Made by a program: the position numbers and the translations under genes. The notes under the pieces were generated by a model, which saw only the letters and a list, made by a program, of their open reading frames with translations, had not been told where the DNA came from and did not search any database. From Anisakis pegreffii (taxonomy: Eukaryota; Nematoda; Chromadorea; Rhabditida; Anisakidae), in assembly GCA_035041965.1 (NCBI GenBank), contig JAPYMA010003029.1, forward strand, positions 186,001 to 250,000: 64,000 nucleotides of DNA, written 5' to 3'. Numbering within the stretch: position 1 is the first letter of the stretch; each line of letters begins with the position of its first letter. This document shows positions 39,701 to 50,593 of this stretch, piece by piece.

Positions 39701-42700
39701 AACGATAATAATGACAATGATGGTGACGATAATGATAATAATGGTGATGATAATGATAATAATGGTGATGATAATGATAATAATGACAACGATGATAATA
39801 ATGATAATGATGATAATTATGATAATAATGATAATAATGGTAATGATGATAATATTAATAATGATAATTATGATGATAATGATAATAAAGATTATAATGA
39901 ATATAATGATAATGATAATGATGATAATAATGATAATAACGGTATGATAATGATAATAATGGTGATGATAATGATAATAATAGTGATGATAATGATAATA
40001 GTGATAATGATGGTAATAACGATAATAATGGTGATAGTAATGATAATAATGATAATAACGGTGATGATAATGATAATAATGGTGATGATGATAATGGTGA
40101 TGATAATGATAATAATGGTGATGATAATGATAATAATGGTGATGATAATGATAATAATGGTGATAATAATGATAATAATGGTGATGATAATGATAATAAT
40201 GACAATGATGGTGATGATAATGATAATAATGGTGATGATAATGATAATAATGGTGATGATAATGATAATAACGACAACGATGATAATAATGATAATGATG
40301 ATAATTATGATAATAATGATAATAATGGTAATGATGATAATATTAATAATGATAATTATGATGATAATGATAATAAAGATTATAATGAATATAATGATAA
40401 TGATGATAATAATGACAATTACGGTGATGATAATGATAATGATGGAGATGATAATGATAATAATGGTGATGATAATGATAATAGTGATAATGATGGTAAT
40501 AATGATAATAACGATGATAAAAATGATAAAAATGGTGATGATAATGATAATAATGATAATAATGGTGATGATAATGATAATAATGGTGATGATAATGATA
40601 ATAATGGTGATGATAATGATAATAATGGTGATGATAATGATAATAATGATAATAACGGTGATGATAATGATAATAATAGTGATGATAATGATAATAATGG
40701 TGATAATAATGATAATAATGGTGATGATAACGATANNNNNNNNNNNNNNNNNNNNNNNNNNNNNNNNNNNNNNNNNNNNNNNNNNNNNNNNNNNNNNNNN
40801 NNNNNNNNNNNNNNNNNNNNNNNNNNNNNNNNNNNACGGTGATGATAATGATAATAATGGTGATGATAATGATAATAATGGTGATGATAATGATAATAAT
40901 GGTGATGATAATGATAATAGTGATAATGATGGTAATAATGATAATAATGATGATAAAAATGATAATAATGGTGATGATAATGATAATAATGGTGATGATA
41001 ATGATAATAATGACAATGATGATAATTATGATAATAATGGTAATGATGATAATAATGATAATGATGATAATATTAATAATGATAATTATGATGATAATGA
41101 TAATAAAAATTATAACAATAATAATGATAATTATGATGATAATGGCAATAAAAATTATAATGATAATTATGATAATATTAATAATGATAATTATGATGAT
41201 AATGATAATAAAAATTATAATAATAATAATAATAATGATAATTATGATGATAATGATAATAAAAATTATAATGATAATAATGATAATTATGATGATAAAG
41301 ATAATAAAAATTATAATGATAATAATGATAATTATGATAATATTAATAATGATAATTATGATGATGATGATAATAAAAATATATAATAATAATGATAATT
41401 ATGATGATAATGATAATAAAAATTATAATGATAATAATGATAATTATGATGATAATGATAATAAAAATTATAATGATAATAATGATAATTATGATAATAT
41501 TAATAATGATAATTATGATGATAATGATAATAAAAATTATAATGATAATAATGATAATTATGATGATAATGATAATAAAAATTATAATGATAATGATGAT
41601 AATAATGATAATAATAATAATAATTGCCCAAAATCAAATAACGAAAATCATTCGGCAAAATAGGAGAGTAGCCCAAAACATCTGCGCTTGCCAGATCAAT
41701 AATCCAGGCTCGAATTTCATGAAGACAGATAATTCCAAACGCTATTATCGTTAGCTGCGCGGAAAGAAGAATGCCAACGAAGGAAGAATGTGATTTCGGT
41801 GATATTGGTGATAACGAAGAGGCATAAACTGGTAATGAGTTTCATTTGCTGATTAAATAAAATAATAATAATAACCCCGTTCCTAGAAATCATTGCGCAT
41901 TATGTTAGGGTAGTGCAAAACCTCTGCGCTTGCCAAATCAATCAGGAATCGAAGTTACAATTTCATGAACGCTGACCATTCCCAACGCTATCGTTAGCTA
42001 CACAGAAACACGGATATCAAGAAGCGAAGAATGTGTCATTTATGATATTTGTGATAAGAGAGAGGTATCAACTCGTAATGATCTAACATGACAATAAAAA
42101 TTATCATGTCAAGAATAATATTATTAGCAACCCTCTTTCTAAAAATCATTGCGCATTATGTTATGGTAGTCCAAAAGCTCTGCGCTTGCCAGATCAATCA
42201 GGAATCGAAGTTACAATTTCATGAACGCTGACTGTCGAAGAAAACAAAGAAAAATAGGATTGAATAAATTTATTAGTGAAGAACACAATAGTGTGACGCA
42301 AACAATAGTCGATTGGAGTGGTTGGGTTGATTGGAGCTCGAAAGTCAGCAGCCTTTGCTTAGGGTAGGTTGGTAGTCACAGTGAGTTGAGTGGATTGATA
42401 GGAGATCTCCCACCACCGCTCTTCCCAGTGTGATAAATATATTGCCCAAGCAACGGCTGTGGGCACCCCATCCCCTCGGAGACCTCCTATCAATCCACTC
42501 AACTCACTGTGACTACCAACCTACCCTAAGCAAAGGCTGCTGACTTTCGAGCTCCAATCAACCCAACCACTCCAATCGACTATTGTTTGCGTCACACTAT
42601 TGTGTTCTTCACTAATAAATTTATTCAATCCTATTTTTCTTTGTTTTCTTCGACACTGACCATTCCCAACGCTACCGTTAGCTACACAGAAACATGGATA

Positions 42701-45700
42701 TCAAGAAGCGAAGAATGTGTCATTTATGATATTTGTGATAAGAGAGAGGTATCAACTCGTAATGATCTAACATGACAATAAAAATTATCATGTCAAGAAT
42801 AATATTATTAGCAACCCTCTTTCTAAAAATCATTGCGCATTATGTTATGGTAGTCCAAAAGCTCTGCGCTTGCCAGATCAATCAGGAATCGAAGTTACAA
42901 TTTCATGAACGCTGACCATTCCCAACGCTATCGTTAGCTACACAGAAACACGGATATCAAGAAGCGAAGAATGTGTCATTTATGATATTTGTGATAAGAG
43001 AGAGGTATCAACTCGTAATGATCTAACATGACAATAAAAATTATCATGTCAAGAATAATATTATTAGCAACCCTCTTTCTAAAAATCATTGCGCATTATG
43101 TTATGGTAGTCCAAAAGCTCTGCGCTTGCCAGATCAATCAGGAATCGAAGTTACAATTTCATGAACGCTGACCATTCCCAACGCTATCGTTAGCTACACA
43201 GAAACACGGATATCAAGAAGCGAAGAATGTGTCATTTATGATATTTGTGATAAGAGAGAGGTATCAACTCGTAATGATCTAACATGACAATAAAAATTAT
43301 CATGTCAAGAATAATATTATTAGCAACCCTCTTTCTAAAAATCATTGCGCATTATGTTATGGTAGTCCAAAAGCTCTGCGCTTGCCAGATCAATCAGGAA
43401 TCGAAGTTACAATTTCATGAACGCTGACCATTCCCAACGCTATCGTTAGCTACACAGAAACACGGATATCAAGAAGCGAAGAATGTGTCATTTATGATAT
43501 TTGTGATAAGAGAGAGGTATCAACTCGTAATGATCTAACATGACAATAAAAATTATCATGTCAAGAATAATATTATTAGCAACCCTCTTTCTAAAAATCA
43601 TTGCGCATTATGTTATGGTAGTCCAAAAGCTCTGCGCTTGCCAGATCAATCAGGAATCGAAGTTACAATTTCATGAACGCTGACCATTCCCAACGCTATC
43701 GTTAGCTACACAGAAACACGGATATCAAGAAGCGAAGAATGTGTCATTTATGATATTTGTGATAAGAGAGAGGTATCAACTCGTAATGATCTAACATGAC
43801 AATAAAAATTATCATGTCAAGAATAATATTATTAGCAACCCTCTTTCTAAAAATCATTGCGCATTATGTTATGGTAGTCCAAAAGCTCTGCGCTTGCCAG
43901 ATCAATCAGGAATCGAAGTTACAATTTCATGAACGCTGAGCATTCCCAACGCTATCGTTAGCTGCACACAAACACGGATATCAAGGAAGGAAGAATGCGA
44001 TACTTATGTTATTCGTGATAACAGAGAGGCGCATAAACTCGTAAGTTGTGATTGCTGATCAGATAAATAAATAAATAAATAATAACACCAAAAAATAATG
44101 CAAGCAACTATTTCAAATTACCAAGAACGAACAAAATGCAATAATATCACGACATATATCCGACAATATCAAATATAATAATACTACTGAAGTTTTATCT
44201 TATTGCTAGTCGGAAATATTCTCACAATTTAAAATTCCAAAGTCATCAGTAAGTCTTTATGAGTGAACCAGGAAAACAATCACTAAAAATCTGGTGTTTA
44301 GCGCACAAAATTCCATGAAATATTCTGAGTCACTAAATTCACTAAACTCTGCGTCAATTCCATGCAAGACCACTAAAACCATCTGAATTGCTCTCCCTAG
44401 AAATCATTGCGCAATATGGGAGAGTAGCGCAAAACCTGTGTGCTTGCCAGATCAATAATCCAAGTTCGAATTTCTTGAAGACAGATGATTGCAAACGTCA
44501 TTATCGTTAGCTGCGCGGAAAGAGGAATGCCAACGAAAGTGACAGTGATGATAACAGAGAGGCACAAACTCGTGATGAGTTGGATTTGTTGATTAAATAA
44601 ATTGACTACCAGACAGATACAAACTTTGAATTGCACTACCGAATTTAAAAAACAAATAATGAAGAGAGAATGAAACTGATAATGAAATGAATGAAATAAG
44701 ATAAATGTAAAATTGATAGTGAAAATGAAAACTCACCAAACATAAAGAACGCTGCGATAGCATGATGAACAAACGCAGCCAGTACATCTTCGATTGAATA
44801 TATTCGCTGATTGATTCGATACAAAACTAGACAAAATATCACCGCAACTATTGAATAATTGATCATCATACCAACTTGTATTGAATAAAAGATCGTGAAT
44901 AGACCGATCACATCGTAGAATACCCACTGATTGCTTTGTTCGAATTTTGATTTATCGCCTAGCATGGGCGATTTCTCTAATGCCTTCAAAAATTATACAT
45001 ATTCACTTTAAAAAATCAGTGATAAAACGATTAAATGAAATAGATATTCACTTGATAAGATTATTGATAAAACGATTAGATTAAAAATTTAATAAACAAA
45101 ATGATCGCAGCCAATTCTTTCCATCTATTCAGCTTTTACAGGTTCATTTCGATATTCATTTCACTGATAAAGTCATTAATAAAACGATTAAATGAACAAA
45201 TTACGAGCACAATCAATCTCTTTAAAAAAAACTATTCTTCCCTTACCTTGACCAGAGCAAGAATGTTATCGCCAGCCCGTTGTATGCAACCTTCGTTAAT
45301 GAATTCAGGTCTATCGAATTCCGTATGATACAACCAACCATTCCGAAAGTATGCTATGTCCAAGCCTGAAATCACCCATTCCAGATCATAACCTGCTGGC
45401 TCAGGCTCACATCATTAATTAGATTGGTACGCCGCTCGGTTCCGAGCAAAACGTTTCTCCCCTATGGCCAACGGGAATCGAACCTGCGACGTAACCAATT
45501 ACCGGTTAAGTTTCTACCTATATTCTAAGACCTTCAAAATAAACATCCAAAAATTTTTCTCTCCAGAAAAAAAAAACAAAGCAAATCTGCTCACCCGAAA
45601 TAAGACCATAATCACGGAATATTCGAAAGTCGGTGTCTGACGGTATCAGACCCGCCTGGAATATCTCCTGCGCCAGTACATTACAATGCGGATGTGGTAC

Positions 45701-48700
45701 GTTCTCCAAGTAGGTTTGTAGCAACCACGAATTACCTGGGCCCGCCTTCAACATCACAAACATACAATTAAACATCAAATCAGAACAAATATCAGAGTGA
45801 AATCAAATAAAATCCAATTTTAACAAATCAAAATTTAACCAAAATATCAAATAAATCATTTTGCATATTCCTAGATATGCATGCAGTACATTCTAGATAT
45901 GTATGCAGTATAAACATTCATTCATATTACATTTTCATTCAAAATTTCATTATTACTCAATCTCTCATTAATTCTTCGTCTCATTCTCTCTTATTCATTT
46001 CATTTCATATTTTATTCGAATGAAATTTTACTCGAAAACAGAGATGGATGCTGAATATGCTATACTTTGCTGCATATAATTTCTTTGCATCTAAACAATA
46101 TGACTAATTCTATCTTGCATCCTCATCTTCAAAATACAACACACACACACATATTTAGGAATACACTGAATAATCTCCATCATCTCCAATAAGACTAACC
46201 ACGAGCAATATTACCTCCTCCGAACCCATGCTTGTAAATCAGTTTGAAACTGAATTCATAGGTGAAACTGAATACCTAACGAAAACAAAACAAAAAAACA
46301 AACATCTTATCGAACAAAACTGATGATGAATATGATTCTTTCAATTCCTCAGAAAAAACACTGAAAAAAATGTAAAAATTAACCTGAAATAGGATTTCTC
46401 TGCCGCCAGCACCCGATCCTTCCAGATTGATGAATGCACGAACGCTATTGCGCCAACGATGCTGCGTTATGAAACCGTGCGAAGCTTGCAGAAAATTCTC
46501 TTCAGCTGAAAATTTTCTATTCCTCTAACACAGATCACACCTCAAACAACCAATAACGTCATCAATAATACTAACAACGAACTGATAAAACAAACGCAAA
46601 AACAAAGTAGCACTATCAATCTCACTGCTACGAACAACACAACATTCATTACTAATAAAAATTAAGTTAAAATCTCATTAACTTAATAGCAATCTCATAA
46701 AAATAACCTAATATCAACTTAACATTTTAATACCAATCAACTTATTATCAATAAACTTAATGCCTTAATATTAACATCAATAAAAATTAACTCGATATCA
46801 ATCTCATAACATTCATAAACTTAAAAATTACCTTACAATTAAAATCTGACTAACTTAACATCAATCTCATAAAATCAACTTAATATCTTAATATCAATTA
46901 ACTTATCCCTAATAACTCACTATCAATATCAATTAAAATCAACTCGATATCAAAACATCTCAAAACATTCATTAACCTAAAAATTCATCACTAAACCAAA
47001 CGAAAAAGACTAAGCAAGAACAAACTAAAGACATATCGCCATATAACATCACCAACAACACTTACAAACAACGACAAATAACCCAACAAACCTCCATTGA
47101 AAAGGAATATAATATCGTTATGAAGCGGTGTTTTTGAATGTGATAATAAATCCAAAACTTCCATCAGTATCGCACAGCTCACCTCAAAATCAAACAATAA
47201 TAAAACTTTCATACTCACTTACACACCAAACAAACGACTTCACTAAACCTCGACAATCCAATTGAACAATCGAAAACAATTCTCAATAAAAGAACTCATC
47301 TATGAATATCATCACCACTTTAAGATAAAATTTTAAATTCTATAAATTGATAAACTAATAAATTCAATTGACCATTTCATCATTAATAATTTCAATAATC
47401 CAATTGCTAATAATGAATCAAATTTTAGTATTGCTCTCACCGCATCATCAGTAGCGCCTGGACTTGCGGGCAACGTGTCGAAATGACAATTTAATAAAAC
47501 CGAGTGTTCAGAGCCTTTCTTTGGTCCAATTCGTGCTGAAAAAATGGTACAATACTAAAAACTAACATCAAAAAACACTCCATGACAATAACAATATCAA
47601 TGAAACTCACGATCAGTTTAATTACAATTCAAAACAACACCAAAAGCGAAAAGAATCAGCAAAAACAATACATCTCAATACAATTCGTTTCTCAATATCC
47701 CTGCACTCCTCCAACGCAAAATTCATCACTCACTTTAATCAGTATGATTTGACTTCTTTGTTAAATTGTTTCATAAAACATTTTCTCATTTGTTAAATTG
47801 TTTTCTTAAATTTCTTTTTTGATTGATAAAATTTCATTCAGTTAATTAACAAATCTGCATGATCATTAACACAAACTCATAAAACTTACATTCAGTGCAT
47901 TCAAACCTCAACTCATAAAACAAATCTGCACGATTAACACATAACAAAAAAACTCGTAATGCCTCAAATTTGCTGATTAAATAAATAAATAAATAAATAA
48001 ACACATAACAAACCGAAATAAACACATTCCAATTCAACAATAAATTCTCGGAAATATCAATGAAAACAAACAAACAAACGAAATAACGCACCAATAACGT
48101 TCGTCACTTTATGATAACACAGTGAGAACGACGAAAGAAACTTGAGATCATAACAACCCGATGGTCGTTGAATGTCGGTCTCGAAACGATTTATATCCAA
48201 CTGAGACACTTTCTCACCGACCCGTTGCAAACGTTCACTTAAAATATTCACCGCTTCTATCTGAAATCGCTTTCATCACCGTTTCAAACGCTTCAATTCA
48301 TTCATTTCTTCCACAACAACAACATTTCCAAAATCAACTCGATATTAATCTCATAACATTCATAAACTTAAAAATTACCTTACAATTAAAATCTGACTAA
48401 CTTAACATCAATCTCATAAAATCAACTTAATATCTTAATATCAATTAACTTATCCTCTAATAACTCAATTTCAATATCAATTAAAATCAACTCGATATTA
48501 ATCTTATAACATTCATAAACTTAAAAATTACTTTATAATTAAACTCTGATTAAGTTAAAATAATTCATAATAAACTAAAATAAACTAAATACAAACAAAC
48601 CAACAAATACAAACATACATACATAAATACATTCACACTCATAAATAAACCAACTTGTAAAAATTATAACTAAAAACAAAACGGAAATTCACAAAACAAA

Positions 48701-50118
48701 TACATAACAACTGAACAAAAATTGTACAAAAGTACAAATGATGAATGAAAATAAAAATAAAATGGAGAAAAAAATGGATAAATGAGAAGAAAATGTAAAA
48801 TGAAAAGAAAAGAAATAAATGAAATAAACAAATGATAAATGAAAATAACTACACCGCAATTCAAATCCATCCAACAATACCCACCTCACATTCCCGAGAC
48901 CCGCTCACTCTCGGCCCCAAATCAGCCAACTCATTCAGAAGTCTCCGTGCTCTTGTCTCCGAGAATCGCTCGAATTGTCCCGTCGGCTCCACTGCCGGCA
49001 TTCGTCTGTCCTCGTAGACAACAAACGCGTACACGGCACCGATCACCACCAATATCACTAACCAATGACGAAAACCCAATAAATCTATCGGTTTCTGCTG
49101 AATAATTTCAATATATTACGGAAAGGAATACTGTTACTTGGACGTCGAGTGGTTGTTCTGTCGATCGCTGTGAGCGATCGGCGGAATATTTACTTTATTA
49201 GAGTTATGATTATCTATTGGATTGATAGTTGGCTACGATTAATTATGCAAAATATTCACGGCGACTAATTAATTACTCGATTGTGTTCGGTTGGCCTGCT
49301 CGCCTAGCCAGCGGGTGGCGTAAATTGAGGCTAAAACAATGTGCACGGAAACGCGAGCATTGTGGCCAGCAACGTTACAAACGTTTGATAGTCTGGCCAA
49401 TCCAGAGGGTCAATATATTACACAAAGGAAACGATGCTGAAATAATTCATGGCTTCATAATGAAATAATTCACAATATAATTCATGAAGTAATGAAATAA
49501 TTCATAATGAAATAATTCACAATATCACAAAAATAATTCATATAAATTCACTAATTCACTCATGTGTTTCCATGACTTTTATGATGAAATTGCTTTGAAC
49601 TGCGGGCACATTAAAACATTCGAGAAAAATTTTAACGGATAGTAACCGCCTATCATGCGATTAAGATAGACAATCACCATCCTCAGCTGCTCTTGATCAA
49701 GCTTAGCGATTCAGATGCGCAACTAATTCAGCTACTGCATACAATTAATTCACTGCTTAAACAATTTTAACGATACTGTTTAAATGCTAGCAATTCAAAT
49801 GATACTATAGATCTATATTCATTATTCTCCAGAATCATCAACTTTTATAATTCATCTCTCTCTCTCTGTTTCCCTAAATTATTCTTAATCTTATTCGACC
49901 TATTCAATTCCTAAGACCAAATTTCCATCTGCATGGTGATTCTTAGTAGACAAGATCAAATATGAAAAGAAAACATGTAAAATTTCACAAAGACTAAATT
50001 ACTGATAATTTTATAAATGTATACGAAAAAAACAAATTGAAAAAGAAATGACACAGGGTTGAATAGTTGAATGATAAATGAATAAATAAATGAATAATAA
50101 ATAGTAAATGAACAGTAA

Positions 50119-50159
<41 letters not shown>

Positions 50160-50328
50160 GATCACAATAAAATAATAATGACAAAATCAAATCAACAATT
50201 CAAATAAGTACCTTCGCACGCAGCCATTTCGGTGAATGTCCCTCAGGTAACATACTCTCAACCAACGCCTCACCTTCGTCCACATCTCGCAATGCCGTAG
50301 CCCGACCCCTTGAGCGTAACTCCGACAT
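30721..50328 (-). CDS. ERMP1: endoplasmic reticulum metallopeptidase 1-like (M28 family), 18 exons, 915 residues
   Basis: ER-membrane zinc aminopeptidase-type protein. Exons: 50,212-50,328; 48,885-49,097; 48,092-48,260; 47,441-47,535; 47,092-47,182; 46,384-46,505; 45,595-45,745; 45,247-45,365; 44,737-44,983; 37,010-37,158; 35,907-36,081; 34,168-34,361; 33,565-33,720; 32,821-32,944; 32,426-32,510; 31,399-31,711; 31,051-31,132; 30,721-30,866. All phases close: 915 residues against 904 in human. An N-terminal helix (about 50-68) precedes the peptidase domain. M28 metal ligands are all present: H184 ('NCHFD'), D196 ('GATDDA'), E230-E231 ('FNGAEEN'), D306 ('IPSDTDF') and H333 ('LYHTEFD'). Several membrane helices follow (exons 9-13, including 'PLSGRTG'), then a lumenal C-terminal domain ('[10 protein letters not shown]', '[10 protein letters not shown]', '[13 protein letters not shown]'). 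The gene is stretched to 19.6 kb by repeats; the intron between exons 9 and 10 is 7.6 kb. Catalytic competence is inferred from the intact ligands. Confidence 0.93.
33815..34030 (+). mobile_element. degenerate SINE-like element A copy in ERMP1 intron 12
   Basis: A diverged copy of element A: 'gcccaaaatctctgtgcttg', 'aatttcatgaaaac', 'gctattatcgttaaccgtac' and 'gaaagaagaatgtta' follow the family order, but with insertions and substitutions. It is older than the copies at 41.6-44.6 kb. Confidence 0.65.
34504..35639. repeat. composite minisatellite, 39-bp and 22-bp units, in ERMP1 intron 11
   Basis: About 1.1 kb of head-to-tail units. The long unit (39 bp) reads 'gaacattacccactgatttc' followed by 'atatcactctaaaccattt', with a CCGTTT variant. 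The short unit (22 bp) keeps only 'gaacattacccactgatttc' plus 'at'. Long and short units alternate irregularly, and one damaged unit with 'gatcactctacaccac' sits near 34,803. Homogeneity suggests active unequal exchange or slippage. Confidence 0.95.
36365..36945. repeat. AT-rich repeat, about 160-bp period, in ERMP1 intron 10
   Basis: Three to four units containing 'gatgagattgatatca', 'aagttaattttta', 'gatattaatatcaagatatt' and 'gtgggattttaaattaattt' repeat about every 150-165 bases. The same family appears reversed at about 46,640-46,990 and 48,320-48,560, in two other ERMP1 introns. Confidence 0.8.
37313..41623. repeat. 4.3-kb compound GAT/AAT satellite with higher-order structure
   Basis: Built from GATGATAATGATAATAATGG-type 21-base units with AATAAT, GACAAT and AAAAATTATAATGAT variants. 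The plus strand has almost no C. Unit lengths are multiples of three, so frames stay open for hundreds of codons on both strands (for example 37,481-39,250 minus); these are not genes. Larger blocks recur: a stretch starting 'atgatgataaaaatgataat' at about 38,233 returns at about 38,842 (609-base spacing), and a block ending 'aataaagattataatgaata' appears near 37.5, 39.35, 39.9 and 40.4 kb. From 41,100 the array shifts to an AATTATGATGATAATGAT form. It lies wholly inside ERMP1 intron 9. Confidence 0.97.
40736..40835. other. assembly gap, 100 N
   Basis: Exactly 100 N inside the satellite, a conventional placeholder for a gap of unknown size. The true array length is therefore unknown. Confidence 0.99.
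41655..41870 (+). mobile_element. SINE-like element A copy beside the satellite
   Basis: A well-preserved copy with 'ggagagtagcccaaaacatc', 'gcttgccagatcaataatcc', 'ctattatcgttagctgcgcg', 'ggtgataacgaagaggcata' and the tail 'tgctgattaaataaaataat'. Its start follows directly on the end of the satellite, so the satellite may have grown from an A-rich tail or insertion site. Confidence 0.8.
41885..44085 (+). repeat. head-to-tail array of SINE-like monomers, 256-bp period
   Basis: The junction 'aaaattatcatgtcaagaat' recurs with its TGTC at 42,107, 42,791, 43,047, 43,303, 43,559 and 43,815. Spacings are exactly 256, except the first, which is 684 because a 423-bp element plus a 5-bp duplication is inserted. 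Each monomer is a variant of element A (core 'cattgcgcattatgttatgg', 'gcttgccagatcaatcagga', 'acgctatcgttagctacaca') joined by a linker with a near-palindrome 'catgacaataaaaattatca'. Inner monomers are almost identical; the first (41,885-42,106) and last (from about 43,930, ending in AAATAAAT repeats) are diverged. Confidence 0.95.
42233..42655. mobile_element. 423-bp foldback/MITE-like transposon, 178-bp inverted arms, CTGAC target duplication
   Basis: Left arm 42,233-42,410 begins TGTCGAAGAAAACAAAG. Right arm 42,478-42,655 ends with its reverse complement. The arms are near-perfect over 178 bp (one mismatch seen, GAGA/GAGG near the inner end), and the 67-bp centre is 'caccaccgctcttcccagtg...'. 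It is flanked by CTGAC at 42,228-42,232 and 42,656-42,660. The empty site ('gaacgctgaccattccc') is visible in the sister monomers, which proves insertion. There is no transposase frame, so the element is non-autonomous. I cannot assign a superfamily. Confidence 0.95.
44395..44605 (+). mobile_element. SINE-like element A copy in ERMP1 intron 9
   Basis: Starts 'ctagaaatcattgcgcaata' and follows the family order through 'gccagatcaataatccaagt', 'cattatcgttagctgcgcgg' and 'agaggcacaaactcgtgatg' to 'ttgttgattaaataaattga'. It is closer to the 26.6- and 41.65-kb copies than to the arrayed monomers. Confidence 0.8.
45390..45520 (-). mobile_element. element B copy 2 with tRNA-like head (probable tRNA-derived SINE)
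   Basis: On the minus strand this reads 'taaccggtaattggttac', resembling a tRNA A-box/D-arm, then 'ggttcgattccc', a perfect RNA polymerase III B box, then 'gaaacgttttgctcggaacc', 'gtaccaat' and 'gatgtgagcctgagccagca'. The last three blocks match the copies at 24,985 and 63,905. It lies in the intron just 5' of ERMP1 exon 8. The tRNA-like part does not form a complete cloverleaf by eye, so it is not annotated as a tRNA. Confidence 0.65.
46640..46990 (-). repeat. AT-rich repeat of ERMP1 intron 10, inverted copy in intron 5
   Basis: The reverse complement gives 'gagattgatatcgagttaat', 'aatattaaggcattaagt', 'aattgatattaagatattaa' and similar, matching the units at 36,365-36,945. It is oriented opposite to that block. 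Confidence 0.7.
48320..48560 (-). repeat. AT-rich repeat, second inverted copy (ERMP1 intron 2)
   Basis: Shares long stretches with 46,780-46,960 in the same orientation ('cataaacttaaaaattacct', 'aaatctgactaacttaacat', 'aacttaatatcttaatatca'), so it is a recent duplicate of that block, and it is inverted relative to 36.4-36.9 kb. Confidence 0.75.
49133..49407 (+). repeat. dispersed element C, copy 1 (ERMP1 intron 1)
   Basis: A roughly 275-bp interspersed element: 'ggacgtcgagtggttgtt', 'gtgagcgatcggcggaat', 'attcacggcgactaatta', 'tgttcggttggcctgctcgc', 'ctagccagcgggtggcgtaa', 'gcattgtggccagcaacgtt' and 'ggccaatccag'. The second copy is at 59,541-59,825. It contains the perfect palindrome cgatcgct-gtg-agcgatcg. 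Confidence 0.85.
50123..50158. repeat. (AAT)n microsatellite
   Basis: Twelve uninterrupted AAT triplets in ERMP1 intron 1, about 55 bases downstream (in gene orientation) of the exon 1 donor. Confidence 0.95.
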
Positions 50329-50593
50329 GGTTTTACCTCAAACGTTCTTCAATTCAACTCAAATCTTTTCATCCAAATAATAACTATTTCATTAATTCAT
50401 CAAACGATTGCGATTAAGACGATTAAACATTCCAAATTTTCAAACAAATTCCTTCACTTTCTACCTTTTACGGCACCTAAACTACATTAATCTCATTCAC
50501 TCGATCTAATCTTCTAAAATCGAGTTATCACTCAGGTGCTTATGCTTCCTTACACGCTTCTATAACACTTATAAATCTACACTGAATCTAAAA
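50329..50593. other. short spacer between coiled-coil gene stop and ERMP1 ATG
   Basis: Only 265 bases separate the proposed TGA at 50,594-50,596 from the ERMP1 start at 50,328, on the same strand. It must contain any 3' UTR of the upstream gene and the ERMP1 5' UTR or promoter. I see no canonical AATAAA on the minus strand here. Confidence 0.4.

Noticed and set aside
37313..41754. Open frames of up to 589 codons on both strands (poly Leu/Ser, Ile/Met, Asp/Asn)
   Set aside because: They come from a satellite whose unit length is a multiple of three and lacks stops in several frames. They overlap on both strands and run through the N gap.
45455..45520. tRNA gene
   Set aside because: The B box is perfect, but no full cloverleaf with acceptor stem and anticodon arm forms, and the body is shared with other dispersed copies, so a SINE is more likely.
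46190..46275. Possible ERMP1 exon reading '[15 protein letters not shown]'
   Set aside because: The exons on either side join directly in phase and match the family ('REILFQ' then 'AGPGNSW'), leaving no room for it.
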